Assembly: GCA_903842065.1 (NCBI GenBank)
Contig: CAIMKZ010000098.1
Span: 147,931-211,930 of the forward strand
Length of the DNA: 64,000 nucleotides
Direction of reading: 5' to 3'
Source: an uncultured Acidobacteriaceae bacterium
GTDB lineage: Bacteria; Acidobacteriota; Terriglobia; Terriglobales; Acidobacteriaceae
Every line of letters starts with the position of its first letter. Position 1 is the stretch's first letter. Below the pieces are notes generated by a model. That model had not been told where the DNA came from. It worked only from the letters and a program-made list of their open reading frames with translations, and ran no database searches. This document shows, one piece after another, positions 55,714 through 64,000 of the stretch. The position numbers and the translations under genes are program-made.

Positions 55714-57093
55714 CTACGGCCTCAGGTGGCTGAACAGCGGCAGCCGGCTCACGTCGTTGAAGATAACGAACACAAAAAAGGCCATCAGCACCACAAACGC
55801 GGCCTGATAGATGCGCTCCTTCACCTTCACGCTGATATCGTGGCGCAGTACGCTCTCGATCAGCAGCAGCAGAATCATGCCGCCGTCGAGGATCGGGAAC
55901 GGCATCAGGTTCAGGATGCCGAGGTTGAGGCTGATCATTCCCGCCAGGTTGAACTTGGGCAGCCAGCCGTTCATCTCCGCGGCTTCGCCGGCAACACGGG
56001 CGATGCCTACCGGCCCCACCAGTTGCGTCACCGAAGCCTTGTGCGTAAACAACCGGTTGAGCATGGCGAAGACAACCCAGGAGTTCTCCTTCGTGAAGGC
56101 GAGAGACTTTTTGAACGCCGGCCCGGCCGAGAGAGGCTGCGCGCGATAAGGCGGCGGAACTGTACTGAAGCCGATCTTCCACCCGCTGTCGAGTTTGGCC
56201 GGCGTGGCGGTCATGGCAATCTCAGCCCCGTTGCGCACCACAACCATGTCGATCGGCTTACCCTTGCCCAGTTGAAGATAGGCGATCAGCGTAGTGACGC
56301 TGTGGAAGGAGTGCCCATCGACGCTGGCGATGCCGTCGCCGCCCTTCAGGCCCGCCGCTGCCGCCGGAGTTCCTGCCGCCACATCGGTCACCTGAATAGG
56401 TCCGGGCAGAAACTGCGGCAGAATGCCGGCGTCGGAGATGTCGAAGCCGTCTTCCTTGGCGGCCGCCGGAACAAGCAGCGAGAGATGCAGACTCTGGCCC
56501 CCGCGCTCGACCGTGACCGGAACATACTGGCCGGGGTTGAGCTTGATGCGCGCGTAGATCTGCGGAAACCACTCGGGCTTCTCCGCGCCTCCAAAGCTCG
56601 TGACCACGTCGCCCGTCTGCATGCCGGCCGCGGCGGCAGCAGAGCCGGGCACCACCCACTCAACGCTGGTCGAGTTCACCTGAACCGAAGGAACCTCGTT
56701 GATGAAGCCGTAGTAGAAGAACATCATCACCAGCGCCAGCACAAAGTTGGCTGCCGGACCAGCCAGGCCGATCAGAATCCGCTGCCAGCGGGGATGCGAG
56801 GTGAATGCGCCCGGATCGTCGGCAAAAGAACTTTGCTCGGCGCCCGTGCCTTCGAGGTTCTGCTCCGGAGCCTCGCCGGTCATCTTCACAAAGCCGCCCA
56901 GCGGCAGCAGGCAGACCTTGTAGTCGGTCTCGCCGTACTTGAAGCCGAACAACCGCGGCCCGAAGCCGAACGAGAAAGCCTCCACGCGAACGCGGCACAG
57001 CTTGGCGACGATGAAGTGCCCCAGCTCATGGACGATCACCATAACGGCGATCAGGACGATGAAGGCGACAATCGAGACTAGAAACTCATGCAT
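55714..57093 (-). CDS. rseP: Site-2 intramembrane protease RseP
   Basis: A 459-residue S2P metalloprotease. HELGH (22-26) is the zinc motif and LNLMPFPILDGG near the C-terminus is the third ligand site. Two PDZ domains span about 130-320. It cleaves membrane-bound anti-sigma factors or signal remnants. It lies downstream of uppS-cdsA-dxr in the classic gene order. Confidence 0.94.
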   Translation of the reverse strand: MHEFLVSIVAFIVLIAVMVIVHELGHFIVAKLCRVRVEAFSFGFGPRLFGFKYGETDYKVCLLPLGGFVKMTGEAPEQNLEGTGAEQSSFADDPGAFTSHPRWQRILIGLAGPAANFVLALVMMFFYYGFINEVPSVQVNSTSVEWVVPGSAAAAAGMQTGDVVTSFGGAEKPEWFPQIYARIKLNPGQYVPVTVERGGQSLHLSLLVPAAAKEDGFDISDAGILPQFLPGPIQVTDVAAGTPAAAAGLKGGDGIASVDGHSFHSVTTLIAYLQLGKGKPIDMVVVRNGAEIAMTATPAKLDSGWKIGFSTVPPPYRAQPLSAGPAFKKSLAFTKENSWVVFAMLNRLFTHKASVTQLVGPVGIARVAGEAAEMNGWLPKFNLAGMISLNLGILNLMPFPILDGGMILLLLIESVLRHDISVKVKERIYQAAFVVLMAFFVFVIFNDVSRLPLFSHLRP

Positions 57094-57197
57094 AGATCGG
57101 GGTCGATTCCTTGCTGCTTTGGCCGGTATTCATTCCACACCGGCGCGGGGTCATAAATTGGACGCATGGGGAAGCTATTTGCTTTGCTCGCCCCGCG

Positions 57198-58355
57198 TCA
57201 GCGGGCGAGCAACCGGCGGGCCGTCTCGCGCGCATCCTCGTCTGCCCTTAGAACCTCGGCGATCGTTGCGGGATGCGACTCCGGCGTGGCCGCCAGCACT
57301 GCTTCAATTGTACGTGGAATGCCCATAAACGATGTCTTCCGTTCGAGGAAGGCCTCTACGGCGACCTCGTCGGCGGCGTTCAGAGCGATGCAGTGCGCGC
57401 CACCTTTGGCCGCGGCCTCAAAGGCCAGCCGCAGGCACGGGAAACGCTTCAGGTCCGGCTCCTCGAAGTCCAGATGCCGCAACTTGGACAGATCGAAGGT
57501 CAGGTTCGATGCCGGCCGCTCAGGAAAGGCCAGTGCGTAGAGAATCGGCAGGCGCATGTCGGTCACCGAGATCTGCGCCAGGATCGAGCCATCCACGTAC
57601 TCGACCATCGAATGCACAGTGGATTGTGGATGCACAGTCACGCGCACCTTCTCCGGGCCTACGTCGAACAAGCGGCAGGCCTCAATGACTTCAAGCCCCT
57701 TGTTGAGCATGGTTGCGGAGTCGATCGTGATCCGCCGCCCCATCACCCACGTCGGATGCTTCAGGGCCTGCTCGGGCGTGATCGCTGCGAACTGCTCGAT
57801 CGGCGTCTGCCGGAACGGACCGCCCGAAGCCGTCAGCCAGATGGCCTTCACTTCCCTGTGCTCGCCCACGCGCAAACACTGGTGTACGGCGTTGTGCTCG
57901 CTGTCGATGGGCAGAATGGGCACGTTGTGCTCGCGCGCGGCGGCAGTGAGAATCTCGCCCGCGGCAACCATGCACTCCTTGTTGGCCAGACCCACGGGCT
58001 TGCCCGCAAGGATCGCCGCATGAGTGGCCTCAAGGCCCGCGACACCCACAATGGCAGAGACAACAAAGTCTGCCTCAGAGTGCGTGGCGACGGCTACCGT
58101 TCCGGCCGATCCGTGAACGACTTCGATGCCGGAGATATGGTCCTCGCGGAGCCTGGCCCACAGACCCAGGGCAAGCTCGTCGGTGGCCATCGAGACGACC
58201 TTCGGACGCCAGCGAACACACTGCGCAAAGGCCTCGTCGAGGTTGCGACCCGCCGCGAGCGTGGCTACCGAGTAGCGCTCGGGAAACTGCTCAACGATAG
58301 AAAGGGTGCTCTGACCGATCGAACCGGTCGAGCCTAAAATAGCGAGACGTTTCAA
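57198..58355 (-). CDS. dxr: 1-deoxy-D-xylulose-5-phosphate reductoisomerase
   Basis: A 385-residue NADPH enzyme making MEP from DXP in the non-mevalonate isoprenoid pathway. GSTGSIGQSTL (8-18), the NKECMVAAG block, PIDSEHNA and SGGPFR are signatures. The start is a TTG at 58355, with AGGAG 7 nt upstream. It sits between cdsA and rseP. Confidence 0.95.
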   Translation of the reverse strand: MKRLAILGSTGSIGQSTLSIVEQFPERYSVATLAAGRNLDEAFAQCVRWRPKVVSMATDELALGLWARLREDHISGIEVVHGSAGTVAVATHSEADFVVSAIVGVAGLEATHAAILAGKPVGLANKECMVAAGEILTAAAREHNVPILPIDSEHNAVHQCLRVGEHREVKAIWLTASGGPFRQTPIEQFAAITPEQALKHPTWVMGRRITIDSATMLNKGLEVIEACRLFDVGPEKVRVTVHPQSTVHSMVEYVDGSILAQISVTDMRLPILYALAFPERPASNLTFDLSKLRHLDFEEPDLKRFPCLRLAFEAAAKGGAHCIALNAADEVAVEAFLERKTSFMGIPRTIEAVLAATPESHPATIAEVLRADEDARETARRLLAR

Positions 58356-58393
58356 AAACAGCTCCTAGCATTCAGCTAGTAGCTATTTTAGAA

Positions 58394-59224
58394 CTAGAGC
58401 CACATCGCCTGCATGCACCACAGCACCGGAGCGGCGAACAGAAGCGCATCGATACGATCAAGAATGCCGCCGTGGCCCGGCAGAAGCGTACCCGAGTCCT
58501 TTACGCCGACCGAACGCTTGAGCGCCGACTCCGCCAGATCGCCCACCTGGGCGGCTACATTCACCACGGAGGCCGTTATCAGCCAGTAATGAAGGTCCTG
58601 CGGATACGACAGCACCGCGATATCCTGCCGCTGAAGAAGCGTGGCCAATCCGAATAGAAGGGCGGCTATGCCCATGCTGCCCGCGATCGAAGCCACCGCA
58701 CCCTCCCAGGACTTGGCCGGACTCAACCGGGGTGCCAGCTTGTGGCGTCCCCATTTGCTGCCCGCGTAGTAGGCCGAGATATCGCCCGCCCACACCACGA
58801 AGAGCAGAAACAGAACCAGCGAAGGGCCGTTGGGCTTTTCGCGCAGCGCCGGAATCGCAATCAGTGTCATGCCCGTGTAAAACAGGCAGAAGATCGAGCT
58901 GGCCGAGTCCGGCAAGACGTTCTCGATGGGGCTGGCGAAGGTACAGTAAATCAGCAGAGCGACCGAGAGCGTGCCGAAGATCGTAAGGAACTTCTCCGCA
59001 TCCTGCCACTCCCACCAGGCCGCATAGAGCACCAGTGTGCTGACAAGAACAGCGATGCGCGGCGCGCGGGCGCCGGCTCCGCGGGCCAGACCCAGGTACT
59101 CCCATGCCGCCATGGCCGAAACCACCGCAACAACCGCTACAAAGAGCGGCTGCCAACTGGGCGGAAGGAAGACCAGCACCAGCGCAATAGGGGCAAGTAC
59201 AGCAGCAGTAAGAACTCTTTTCAT
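58394..59224 (-). CDS. cdsA: Phosphatidate cytidylyltransferase
   Basis: A 276-residue polytopic membrane enzyme making CDP-diacylglycerol. LAPRLSPAKSWEGAVASIAG and the C-terminal DSGTLLPGHGGILDRIDALLF are the CDP-alcohol motif. ATG 59224 is chosen; the open frame to 59404 runs back into uppS spacer. It lies between uppS and dxr, a common operon order. Confidence 0.95.
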   Translation of the reverse strand: MKRVLTAAVLAPIALVLVFLPPSWQPLFVAVVAVVSAMAAWEYLGLARGAGARAPRIAVLVSTLVLYAAWWEWQDAEKFLTIFGTLSVALLIYCTFASPIENVLPDSASSIFCLFYTGMTLIAIPALREKPNGPSLVLFLLFVVWAGDISAYYAGSKWGRHKLAPRLSPAKSWEGAVASIAGSMGIAALLFGLATLLQRQDIAVLSYPQDLHYWLITASVVNVAAQVGDLAESALKRSVGVKDSGTLLPGHGGILDRIDALLFAAPVLWCMQAMWL

Positions 59225-59316
59225 TGTCTCGATTGAGAATACACCGCGAGGCGAGTTGTGGCCGAGCAGAAAAGCCTGTCTGGGATGGGTTTCAGAGTTG
59301 AGATCAGCCGCTAGAC

Positions 59317-60147
59317 TCAGCTGGTGGCGATGCGTATCTGGTCTACGTTCTCTTCGACTTCGCCCGAGCCCTCGCCAATGCCGCCGTAGCGGCGCTCGCG
59401 GCACTGGAAAGCGGCGATGGCTTCGAGCAGGTGCTGACCGCGGAAGTCAGGCCAGAAGCGCTCGGTCACGAAGATCTCGGTATACGCGATCTGCCAGGGC
59501 AAAAAGTTCGAGATGCGCATCTCGCCAGAGGTGCGGATGAGCAGGTCGGGGTCGGGCATGTGCGCCGTGTAGAGGTGACGGTGAACGTCTTCCTCGGTGA
59601 TGCGATCCGCCTTCAGATGCTTGGCTTCGATCTCACGGGCCAGCGACCGGAAGGCGTCAACGATCTCAGACCTGCCGCCATAGTTGAGCGCCAGCGTGAG
59701 CGTCGTACCGGTGTTGCGGGCCGTGGCATCCTCGGCCCAGCGCATCTTGTCCTGCACCTCGGGGGGAAGATCGCGGGTACGGCCGATGTACCGGATGCGG
59801 ACGTTGTTGTCCATCATGCGCTGAAGGTTGGACTCAAGATAGCTCTTGAGCAGACGCATCAGGAAGTTGACCTCTGCGCGCGGGCGGCGAAGGTTGTTCT
59901 CGAGCGAGAAGGCGTAGAGAGTCAGCCAGGGCAGGCCGATGCGCGATGCGGTCTCGGTAACCAGCTGAACGCTCTTGGCGCCCTGCTGATGGCCCAGAAA
60001 ACGCTTGAGCGAACGCTGCCCGGCCCAGCGGCCGTTGCCGTCCATGATGATGGCCACATGCTGGGGCAGTTGCTCCGGCTTGAGCGTGTTGTAGATCTTC
60101 CGCTCTTCGGGACTTAGTTCGTCAATGCGCAGAGAACCGGATTCCAA
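59317..60147 (-). CDS. uppS: Undecaprenyl diphosphate synthase (cis-prenyltransferase)
   Basis: A 276-residue cis-prenyltransferase. DGNGRWA (36-42, catalytic Asp36), LTLYAFS and RTSGEMRISNFLPWQ are diagnostic. It produces the lipid carrier for peptidoglycan and other glycans. TTG 60147 is preceded by AGGCGG. The N-terminal 28 residues and the C-terminal EEN-rich tail extend beyond the usual core. It is first gene of the uppS-cdsA-dxr-rseP run. Confidence 0.95.
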   Translation of the reverse strand: MESGSLRIDELSPEERKIYNTLKPEQLPQHVAIIMDGNGRWAGQRSLKRFLGHQQGAKSVQLVTETASRIGLPWLTLYAFSLENNLRRPRAEVNFLMRLLKSYLESNLQRMMDNNVRIRYIGRTRDLPPEVQDKMRWAEDATARNTGTTLTLALNYGGRSEIVDAFRSLAREIEAKHLKADRITEEDVHRHLYTAHMPDPDLLIRTSGEMRISNFLPWQIAYTEIFVTERFWPDFRGQHLLEAIAAFQCRERRYGGIGEGSGEVEENVDQIRIATS

Positions 60148-60342
60148 GAAGACCGCCTGAAGATACGAATGCCTGCCGGGCCTCTGAGGGCCTGATCGTT
60201 ACAGCGTGACTCGCAGGAGCCGTCGCGGGAAAAGCACCCACTGGCGGGTCACACTGTGGACCACGACCGGAAAGGAACGACAGTTTGACTATAGCATCTT
60301 GGCGATTGCCGTGAGGGGGAGACAGGGCGAAAAGCGGCGAGG

Positions 60343-60372
60343 CACCCGCCGGGCCCGAGGGCCCGGCCGGTG
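60343..60372 (-). terminator. GC-rich hairpin after regulator gene
   Basis: CACCCGCCGGGCCC (60343-60356) pairs with GGGCCCGGCCGGTG (60359-60372) with one C-C mismatch and a GA loop. On the minus strand it is followed by GCTTTTCG. It lies just beyond the stop of the XRE-type regulator. Confidence 0.7.
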
Positions 60373-60388
60373 TGACACAAAGGCAGGA

Positions 60389-60922
60389 CTACGCCGTGCG
60401 CCGGCGGCCGGTGGCAGCGTCCCGCACCGCACCCATGAAGAGGGTCCTCTTCAGCGAGTCCAGATGCGGCAACAGCTCGGCGACCTCGGCCAGGAAGGGA
60501 TCGGAGAAGATAGCCGTGACCTCTTCCTCGCGACGGCCGCGGGCGTCGCACACCAGCTTGCCCACTTCCACCTCGAGCGCGGCAGCAAGCCGCTCAAGCG
60601 AGCCGAGCGTAGGCACAGCCTTGCCGTTCTCGATCTTCGAGATGTAGGTGCGGGGCACCTGCATGCGGCCTGCGAGCTGGCGCTGGCTCAGGTGGCGCTG
60701 CCGCCTGATCTCACGCACCTGCCCGGCCACATGAAGACCAGCTTCAGCGGCTGTGCCGGAGTTGTTCTCCACCAGTTGCGGGGTGAAGACTACCGGCTCC
60801 TCGAAATCAAGGGGTTTGTGGCACCTTCTGCAAAGGGAGTTGCTGGTTCTGTACTGGACGATCCCACAGAACTCACAACGCACTACCTCGCGCGTCTCCA
60901 TGCTGACGAGACTTGTAGCCAT
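60389..60922 (-). CDS. Zinc-ribbon plus XRE-type HTH transcriptional regulator
   Basis: A 177-residue protein with an N-terminal zinc ribbon (Cys16, 19, 31, 34) and a Cro/C1-type HTH (about 58-112: LSQRQLAGRMQVPRTYISKIENG). The C-terminal 60 residues are helical and may mediate dimerisation. The start is uncertain (ATG 60922 chosen; ATG 60901 or GTG 60958 also possible; none has a clear Shine-Dalgarno). Targets are unknown; it is upstream of uppS but not overlapping. Confidence 0.82.
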   Translation of the reverse strand: MATSLVSMETREVVRCEFCGIVQYRTSNSLCRRCHKPLDFEEPVVFTPQLVENNSGTAAEAGLHVAGQVREIRRQRHLSQRQLAGRMQVPRTYISKIENGKAVPTLGSLERLAAALEVEVGKLVCDARGRREEEVTAIFSDPFLAEVAELLPHLDSLKRTLFMGAVRDAATGRRRTA

Positions 60923-61186
60923 ATGGTCGTTCGCGGCGCGCCAGAGCAAGGAGCCCACGGGTGCAGGTTATGCACCACGACAATGTTACCTTGAGGGAAT
61001 GGAACCATAATTGTCAAGTGGCAGTTAGGGATCAAACCTAAGAAACCCGTAGGAAAACCCAAGATACCGGGGGATTTGCGAACCAAGTTAGTAACCCCCT
61101 CCCACCGGATTCCTGCTCCCTGACGCCCGGAACGGCAGTACGCGGGAGCCTCCGGGATCGATAATGCCCTGAGGAGAAACCCGACT

Positions 61187-61783
61187 ATGGACCCGCGCTA
61201 TACCCGACCTGAAGCCCTGAAGCTGCTCACCGATTGGACCCAGAGCGAGAGCCTGCGCAAGCACGCGCTGGCCGTCGAGGCCTGCGTCACGGCCTGCGGC
61301 GAGCAGGAGGCCGACCGGCTGGGCCTTGCAGGCGAGGAGCGCGAGGCGCTGGTCAACCTCTACTCCACCACTGCCCTGCTCCACGACTACGACTACGAGC
61401 GCCACCCGACGGCCGAGGAGCATCCCTTCGTGGGCGTGCGCGAACTCGAGCGGCTGGGTTGGCCCGCAGAGCTGCGCACCGCCATCCTGGGCCACGCCGA
61501 GTATTCGGGCGTCGCGCGCGAGACGCATCTGGCCAAAGCCCTCTACGCCTGCGACGAGCTGGCCGGTTTCCTCACAGCCTGCGCGCTGGTCAAGCCTTCG
61601 AAGTCGATCGCCGAGGTCGAGGTTGCCAGCGTCCGGAAGAAGATGAAGGACAAGGCCTTTGCCCGGGCCGTTCACCGGGAGTCGATCCTGGCCGGCGCAG
61701 CGGAGCTGGGCGTCGATCTCGACACGCACATCGGCTTCTGCATCGAGGCCATGAAGCGGCGGGCCGCAGAGCTGGGACTTTAG
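61187..61783 (+). CDS. HD-domain phosphohydrolase
   Basis: A 198-residue HD-superfamily protein. LRKHALAV (His26) and LLHDYDYERHP (His66, Asp67) supply metal ligands, and GHAEYSG and ACDELAG follow as in the family of small HD hydrolases acting on nucleotides. Substrate unknown. Its stop is 16 bp from the convergent argS stop; about 230 bp upstream hold no other gene. Confidence 0.87.
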   Translation: MDPRYTRPEALKLLTDWTQSESLRKHALAVEACVTACGEQEADRLGLAGEEREALVNLYSTTALLHDYDYERHPTAEEHPFVGVRELERLGWPAELRTAILGHAEYSGVARETHLAKALYACDELAGFLTACALVKPSKSIAEVEVASVRKKMKDKAFARAVHRESILAGAAELGVDLDTHIGFCIEAMKRRAAELGL

Positions 61784-61799
61784 CTCTTCCCTGCCCTGC

Positions 61800-63794
61800 T
61801 TACATGGCTTCGGGGCTCTCGATGCCGAGCCAGCTGAGGGCTTCCACAAGCTCGCGCAGCGCCACCGCGGCGGTGGCAAGCAGGAAGGTCTTGCGGGCCG
61901 GGTCCTCCTCGGTGAGGATGTGGTGCTTGTGGTAGAAGTTGTTGAACTCCTGCGCCAGCTGGAAGGCGTGCTTGGCTAGCTGTGCGGGCTCTGAGGTCTT
62001 GATGCACTGATCGAGGACCAGAGAACCGCGACCGGCGCGAAGCCATAGCGACCAGATGTCGTCGTTGGCCTCGCCGGAGAGGTTCGTTCCTAACTCCGCT
62101 AACCCCGCAAACTCCGCGAGCACCGCTTGGGGATTCACTCCGCCCTTGCGGAAGATGTTGCGGATGCGAACTACTGCGTACTGGATGTAAGGGCCGGTCT
62201 CGCCCTCAAAGCTGAGCGCGTCCTTGAAGTCGAAGGCGATGACGGAGTTGCGCGTAACCTTGAGCATGAAGTAGCGCAGCGCGCCGATGGCGATCTGCTC
62301 GGCGATCTTCTGGCGCTCAGCTTCGGTGCGTGCGGTCTGGCGGGACTCGACTTCGGCGCGGGTGGCGGCGATGAGCTTGTCCATCAGGTCGTCGGCCTTG
62401 ACGCCGAAGCCCTTGCGGCCGCTCACCTCGATGTACGGGCGGGCGAGATCCTCTTCGGAGACCTCGTAGCCCAGCTCGACTGCGCAGCGCGGAGTGAGCG
62501 CGACCATCTCGTAACTGAAGTGGGTGTAGCGGTCGGCCTGATCGGTGTGACCCATCCCGCGCAGGGCCTGGATAACATTGGCCTGCGGGTCGGACTGGCG
62601 GGAGTCGATGACGTTGTAGATGGCCGTGGCTCCGCCGAAGTGGGGGTGCTTCTCTTCCCCGGCTTCGGTCGAGATCCAGCACATGTGGTTCGGGTACTGG
62701 TGGAAGGGCTTGTAGCCGAAGTCGCGGCCGAGGAGGCCGAACTTCCAGAGGTGGTAGGCGATGTCTTTGCCGACGTAGGTGACGGTGCCGTTGGAGCGGA
62801 CGATAACCTTGGCGTCCTCGTTGGTCTCGCCCTCGGTGGTCTCCGCGCCGGGGCGCGTCATCACCCAGCAGCCCTTGTTCTTGCCCTGCTGCTCGAAGTA
62901 GAGGACGCCGGTCTTCTTGAGCAGTTCGAAGGCGGCTTCCCAGAATTTCAGATGCAGTATCTCGCTCTCGCGGGGCAGGAAGTCATACTCGATGCCGAGC
63001 CGCTCCATGGTCACGAGGTGGCGCTTGAGGACGGCGGTGGAGATCAGCTCGGCGACTTCGGCGGTCTCGTTGCCTCCGTGCTCAATCAGATGCAGCGTGT
63101 CGAGCCTTAACTGCTTCTTGGCGGCCTTCTCGGCGTCGGTGCCTTCGCCATACCACTGCGAGGTGCGGGCGTAGAGGTCCCAGCAGTGGTAGTCGATCGC
63201 CGCAACCTGACCTTCGGACCTGGCGCGTAGCTCGCACTCCGCGATGAGTTCGCGGATCTGGGCGAGAGACTTGCCTTCGAGATGGAGGAAGCCGACGACT
63301 ACATCTGCGACCTGTACGCCGGTGTTGTCGATGTAGTTCTGGACATCGACTTTTTGGCCGGCGGCGCGGAGGAGGCGGACGAATGTGTCGCCCAGAATGG
63401 CGTTGCGCAGGTGGCCGATGTGGGCGGCCTTGTTGGGGTTGATCGAGGTATGTTCTACCAGCGAGTGCTCGGTCGAGGACGGACGGGGCGCGGGGTTCAC
63501 TACCAGTTGAGCAGCGGCTCCCCGATCGAGGCGGGCGTTGATGTAGCCTGCGCCGGCGACCTCGAAGCCGGCGAAACCGGGAACCTGACCAAGGCCTGTG
63601 ACGATCTCCTGGGCGATGACCTTGGGGGCCTTGCGCAGCTTTCGGGCCAGCTCAAAGGCGACGGGCGTTGCCGCCTCGCCGAAGCGCAGGTCGGGCGGAG
63701 TCTCGATGGGAATGTTGACGCCTTCGAGATCGTACTTTGCCTTGAGGACCGCTGCGATGGCGGCGGCGAGCTGTTGCTGAAGAGTAAGAACCAC
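61800..63794 (-). CDS. argS: Arginyl-tRNA synthetase
   Basis: A 664-residue class-I synthetase. AHIGHLRNA is the HIGH motif and NPNK precedes it. GTG 63794 (VVLTLQQQL) is preferred over TTG 63830 as it gives the family N-terminus behind GGGGCAG. Residues about 557-568 (AVLAEFAGLAEL) are encoded by a 9-bp tandem repeat (62090-62125) in the segment between RIRNIFRK and the anticodon domain. An IS481-type element lies about 84 bp upstream. Confidence 0.95.
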   Translation of the reverse strand: MVLTLQQQLAAAIAAVLKAKYDLEGVNIPIETPPDLRFGEAATPVAFELARKLRKAPKVIAQEIVTGLGQVPGFAGFEVAGAGYINARLDRGAAAQLVVNPAPRPSSTEHSLVEHTSINPNKAAHIGHLRNAILGDTFVRLLRAAGQKVDVQNYIDNTGVQVADVVVGFLHLEGKSLAQIRELIAECELRARSEGQVAAIDYHCWDLYARTSQWYGEGTDAEKAAKKQLRLDTLHLIEHGGNETAEVAELISTAVLKRHLVTMERLGIEYDFLPRESEILHLKFWEAAFELLKKTGVLYFEQQGKNKGCWVMTRPGAETTEGETNEDAKVIVRSNGTVTYVGKDIAYHLWKFGLLGRDFGYKPFHQYPNHMCWISTEAGEEKHPHFGGATAIYNVIDSRQSDPQANVIQALRGMGHTDQADRYTHFSYEMVALTPRCAVELGYEVSEEDLARPYIEVSGRKGFGVKADDLMDKLIAATRAEVESRQTARTEAERQKIAEQIAIGALRYFMLKVTRNSVIAFDFKDALSFEGETGPYIQYAVVRIRNIFRKGGVNPQAVLAEFAGLAELGTNLSGEANDDIWSLWLRAGRGSLVLDQCIKTSEPAQLAKHAFQLAQEFNNFYHKHHILTEEDPARKTFLLATAAVALRELVEALSWLGIESPEAM
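62090..62125. repeat. 9-bp tandem repeat inside argS
   Basis: Units CTAACTCCG, CTAACCCCG, CAAACTCCG and CGAGCACCG, read on the coding strand as a three-residue Leu/Ala repeat. The units match the non-coding array at 30709-30744. Confidence 0.72.
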
Positions 63795-63852
63795 GTTGTC
63801 TGCCCCGGAAATGCTTGATTTACAAGGCAATTTTAACAGGGGTCAGGGGTAA

Positions 63853-63876
63853 GGGACTGAGGGACTAAGGGACTAG
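63853..63876. repeat. 8-bp tandem repeat
   Basis: GGGACTGA, GGGACTAA and GGGACTAG in tandem, the reverse complement of the AGTCCCTN units at 55680-55710. It lies in the argS upstream region directly beside the insertion sequence end. Confidence 0.7.
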
Positions 63877-63877
63877 C

Positions 63878-64000
63878 TGTGATGTTTCAATAGATTGTCC
63901 ATCTGATCGAGACCTGTAAAGCTGTGTTTGCGAAGACTCAGCGAAGCAGGAGACCAGATGGACTATCACAAGAATGCACGAACCACGGTTTGGAGTCGAG
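63878..64000 (+). mobile_element. IS481-family insertion sequence, left end (truncated by window)
   Basis: TGTGATGTTTCAATAGATTG at 63878 has the layout of an IS481 terminal inverted repeat, and a transposase-type gene begins 80 bp inside it. The right end lies outside the window, so the target duplication cannot be seen. It is inserted between the 8-bp repeat and whatever lies to the right, about 84 bp from the argS start. Confidence 0.72.
63958..64000 (+). CDS. IS481-type transposase, first 14 codons only
   Basis: MDYHKNARTTVWSR matches the characteristic N-terminus of IS481 transposases (M-D-x-H-K-N-A-R), which precedes their HTH domain. AGGAG lies 5 nt upstream of the ATG. The rest of the gene is beyond the window, so integrity cannot be judged. 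Confidence 0.72.
   Translation, partial: MDYHKNARTTVWSR

Noticed and set aside
55726..57081. 451-codon plus-strand frame opposite rseP
   Set aside because: Shadow frame; rseP has HELGH and LDG motifs on the other strand.
60983..61017. Sigma-70 promoter (TTGACA with TAACAT) for the XRE-type regulator
   Set aside because: The two boxes are 23 bp apart, too far for a standard promoter.
62127..63110. 327-codon plus-strand frame opposite argS
   Set aside because: Shadow frame, Val/Gly/Asp-rich, over conserved ArgS sequence.

Overview
The window is GC-rich, densely coded bacterial chromosome and looks like Acidobacteriota, most probably a Terriglobia/Acidobacteriaceae soil lineage. That assignment is an inference. 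It rests on the gene content (split methionine synthase, tandem secreted tannase-family esterases, ornithine-lipid acyltransferase pair, many secreted hydrolases), frequent TTG and GTG starts, and characteristic short palindromic and tandem repeats between genes. No rRNA, tRNA or CRISPR array was found. About 55 protein genes are supported, most in short same-strand runs.

Layout, left to right. 1-2454 (minus): nuoABCD, start of a complex I operon that runs off the left edge. 2648-5511 (plus): glycogen synthase, a CBS-pair protein and ubiX, the last embedded in repeat modules. 5879-8117: a secreted alpha/beta hydrolase and a gene-free stretch of about 800 bp with a 39-bp-period repeat array. 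8118-10499 (minus): ribD, a STAS-domain gene and ribE. 10605-12616: an AI-2E/PerM-type membrane protein and ftsY. 12781-18316 (plus): methionine synthase as two overlapping genes, then an OlsB/OlsA-type pair. 18350-21674: MOFRL glycerate kinase, a hydrolase, and a divergent M20 peptidase behind a striking inverted repeat. 21747-25931: GT39-type glycosyltransferase, Ppx/GppA phosphatase, SixA. 26032-30581 (minus): ceramidase-like protein, DoxX, unknown protein, tryptophanase, DoxX. 30745-33493: acyltransferase, proC, rubrerythrin. 33594-37897: Ser/Thr kinase, a DinJ/YafQ toxin-antitoxin pair, a small low-GC membrane protein, ffh. 38110-46694: ilvD, serine hydrolase, carbonic anhydrase, DHA2 efflux pump, DHH phosphoesterase, Tat-type carboxylesterase. 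46809-51527 (plus): metG, tatD, yajQ, polyprenyl synthase. 51599-54979 (minus): two tannase-family esterases. 55098-60147 (minus): uppS-cdsA-dxr-rseP and a YbgC-type thioesterase. 60389-63794: zinc-ribbon/XRE regulator, HD protein, argS. 63878-64000: the left end of an IS481-type insertion sequence, cut by the window edge.

Functionally, the window carries both SRP GTPases (Ffh, FtsY), part of isoprenoid and cell-envelope supply (Dxr, UppS, polyprenyl synthase, CdsA, RseP), quinone-related UbiX, riboflavin synthesis, one-carbon/methionine metabolism and several exported enzymes for plant-type esters. The most unusual signals are repeat-derived: a 39-bp array that keeps both strands open, a palindromic repeat translated in frame inside the MetG linker, and a 9-bp tandem repeat that appears both in argS coding sequence and after an acyltransferase gene. 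A tryptophanase flanked by two DoxX paralogues is the most unusual gene neighbourhood.
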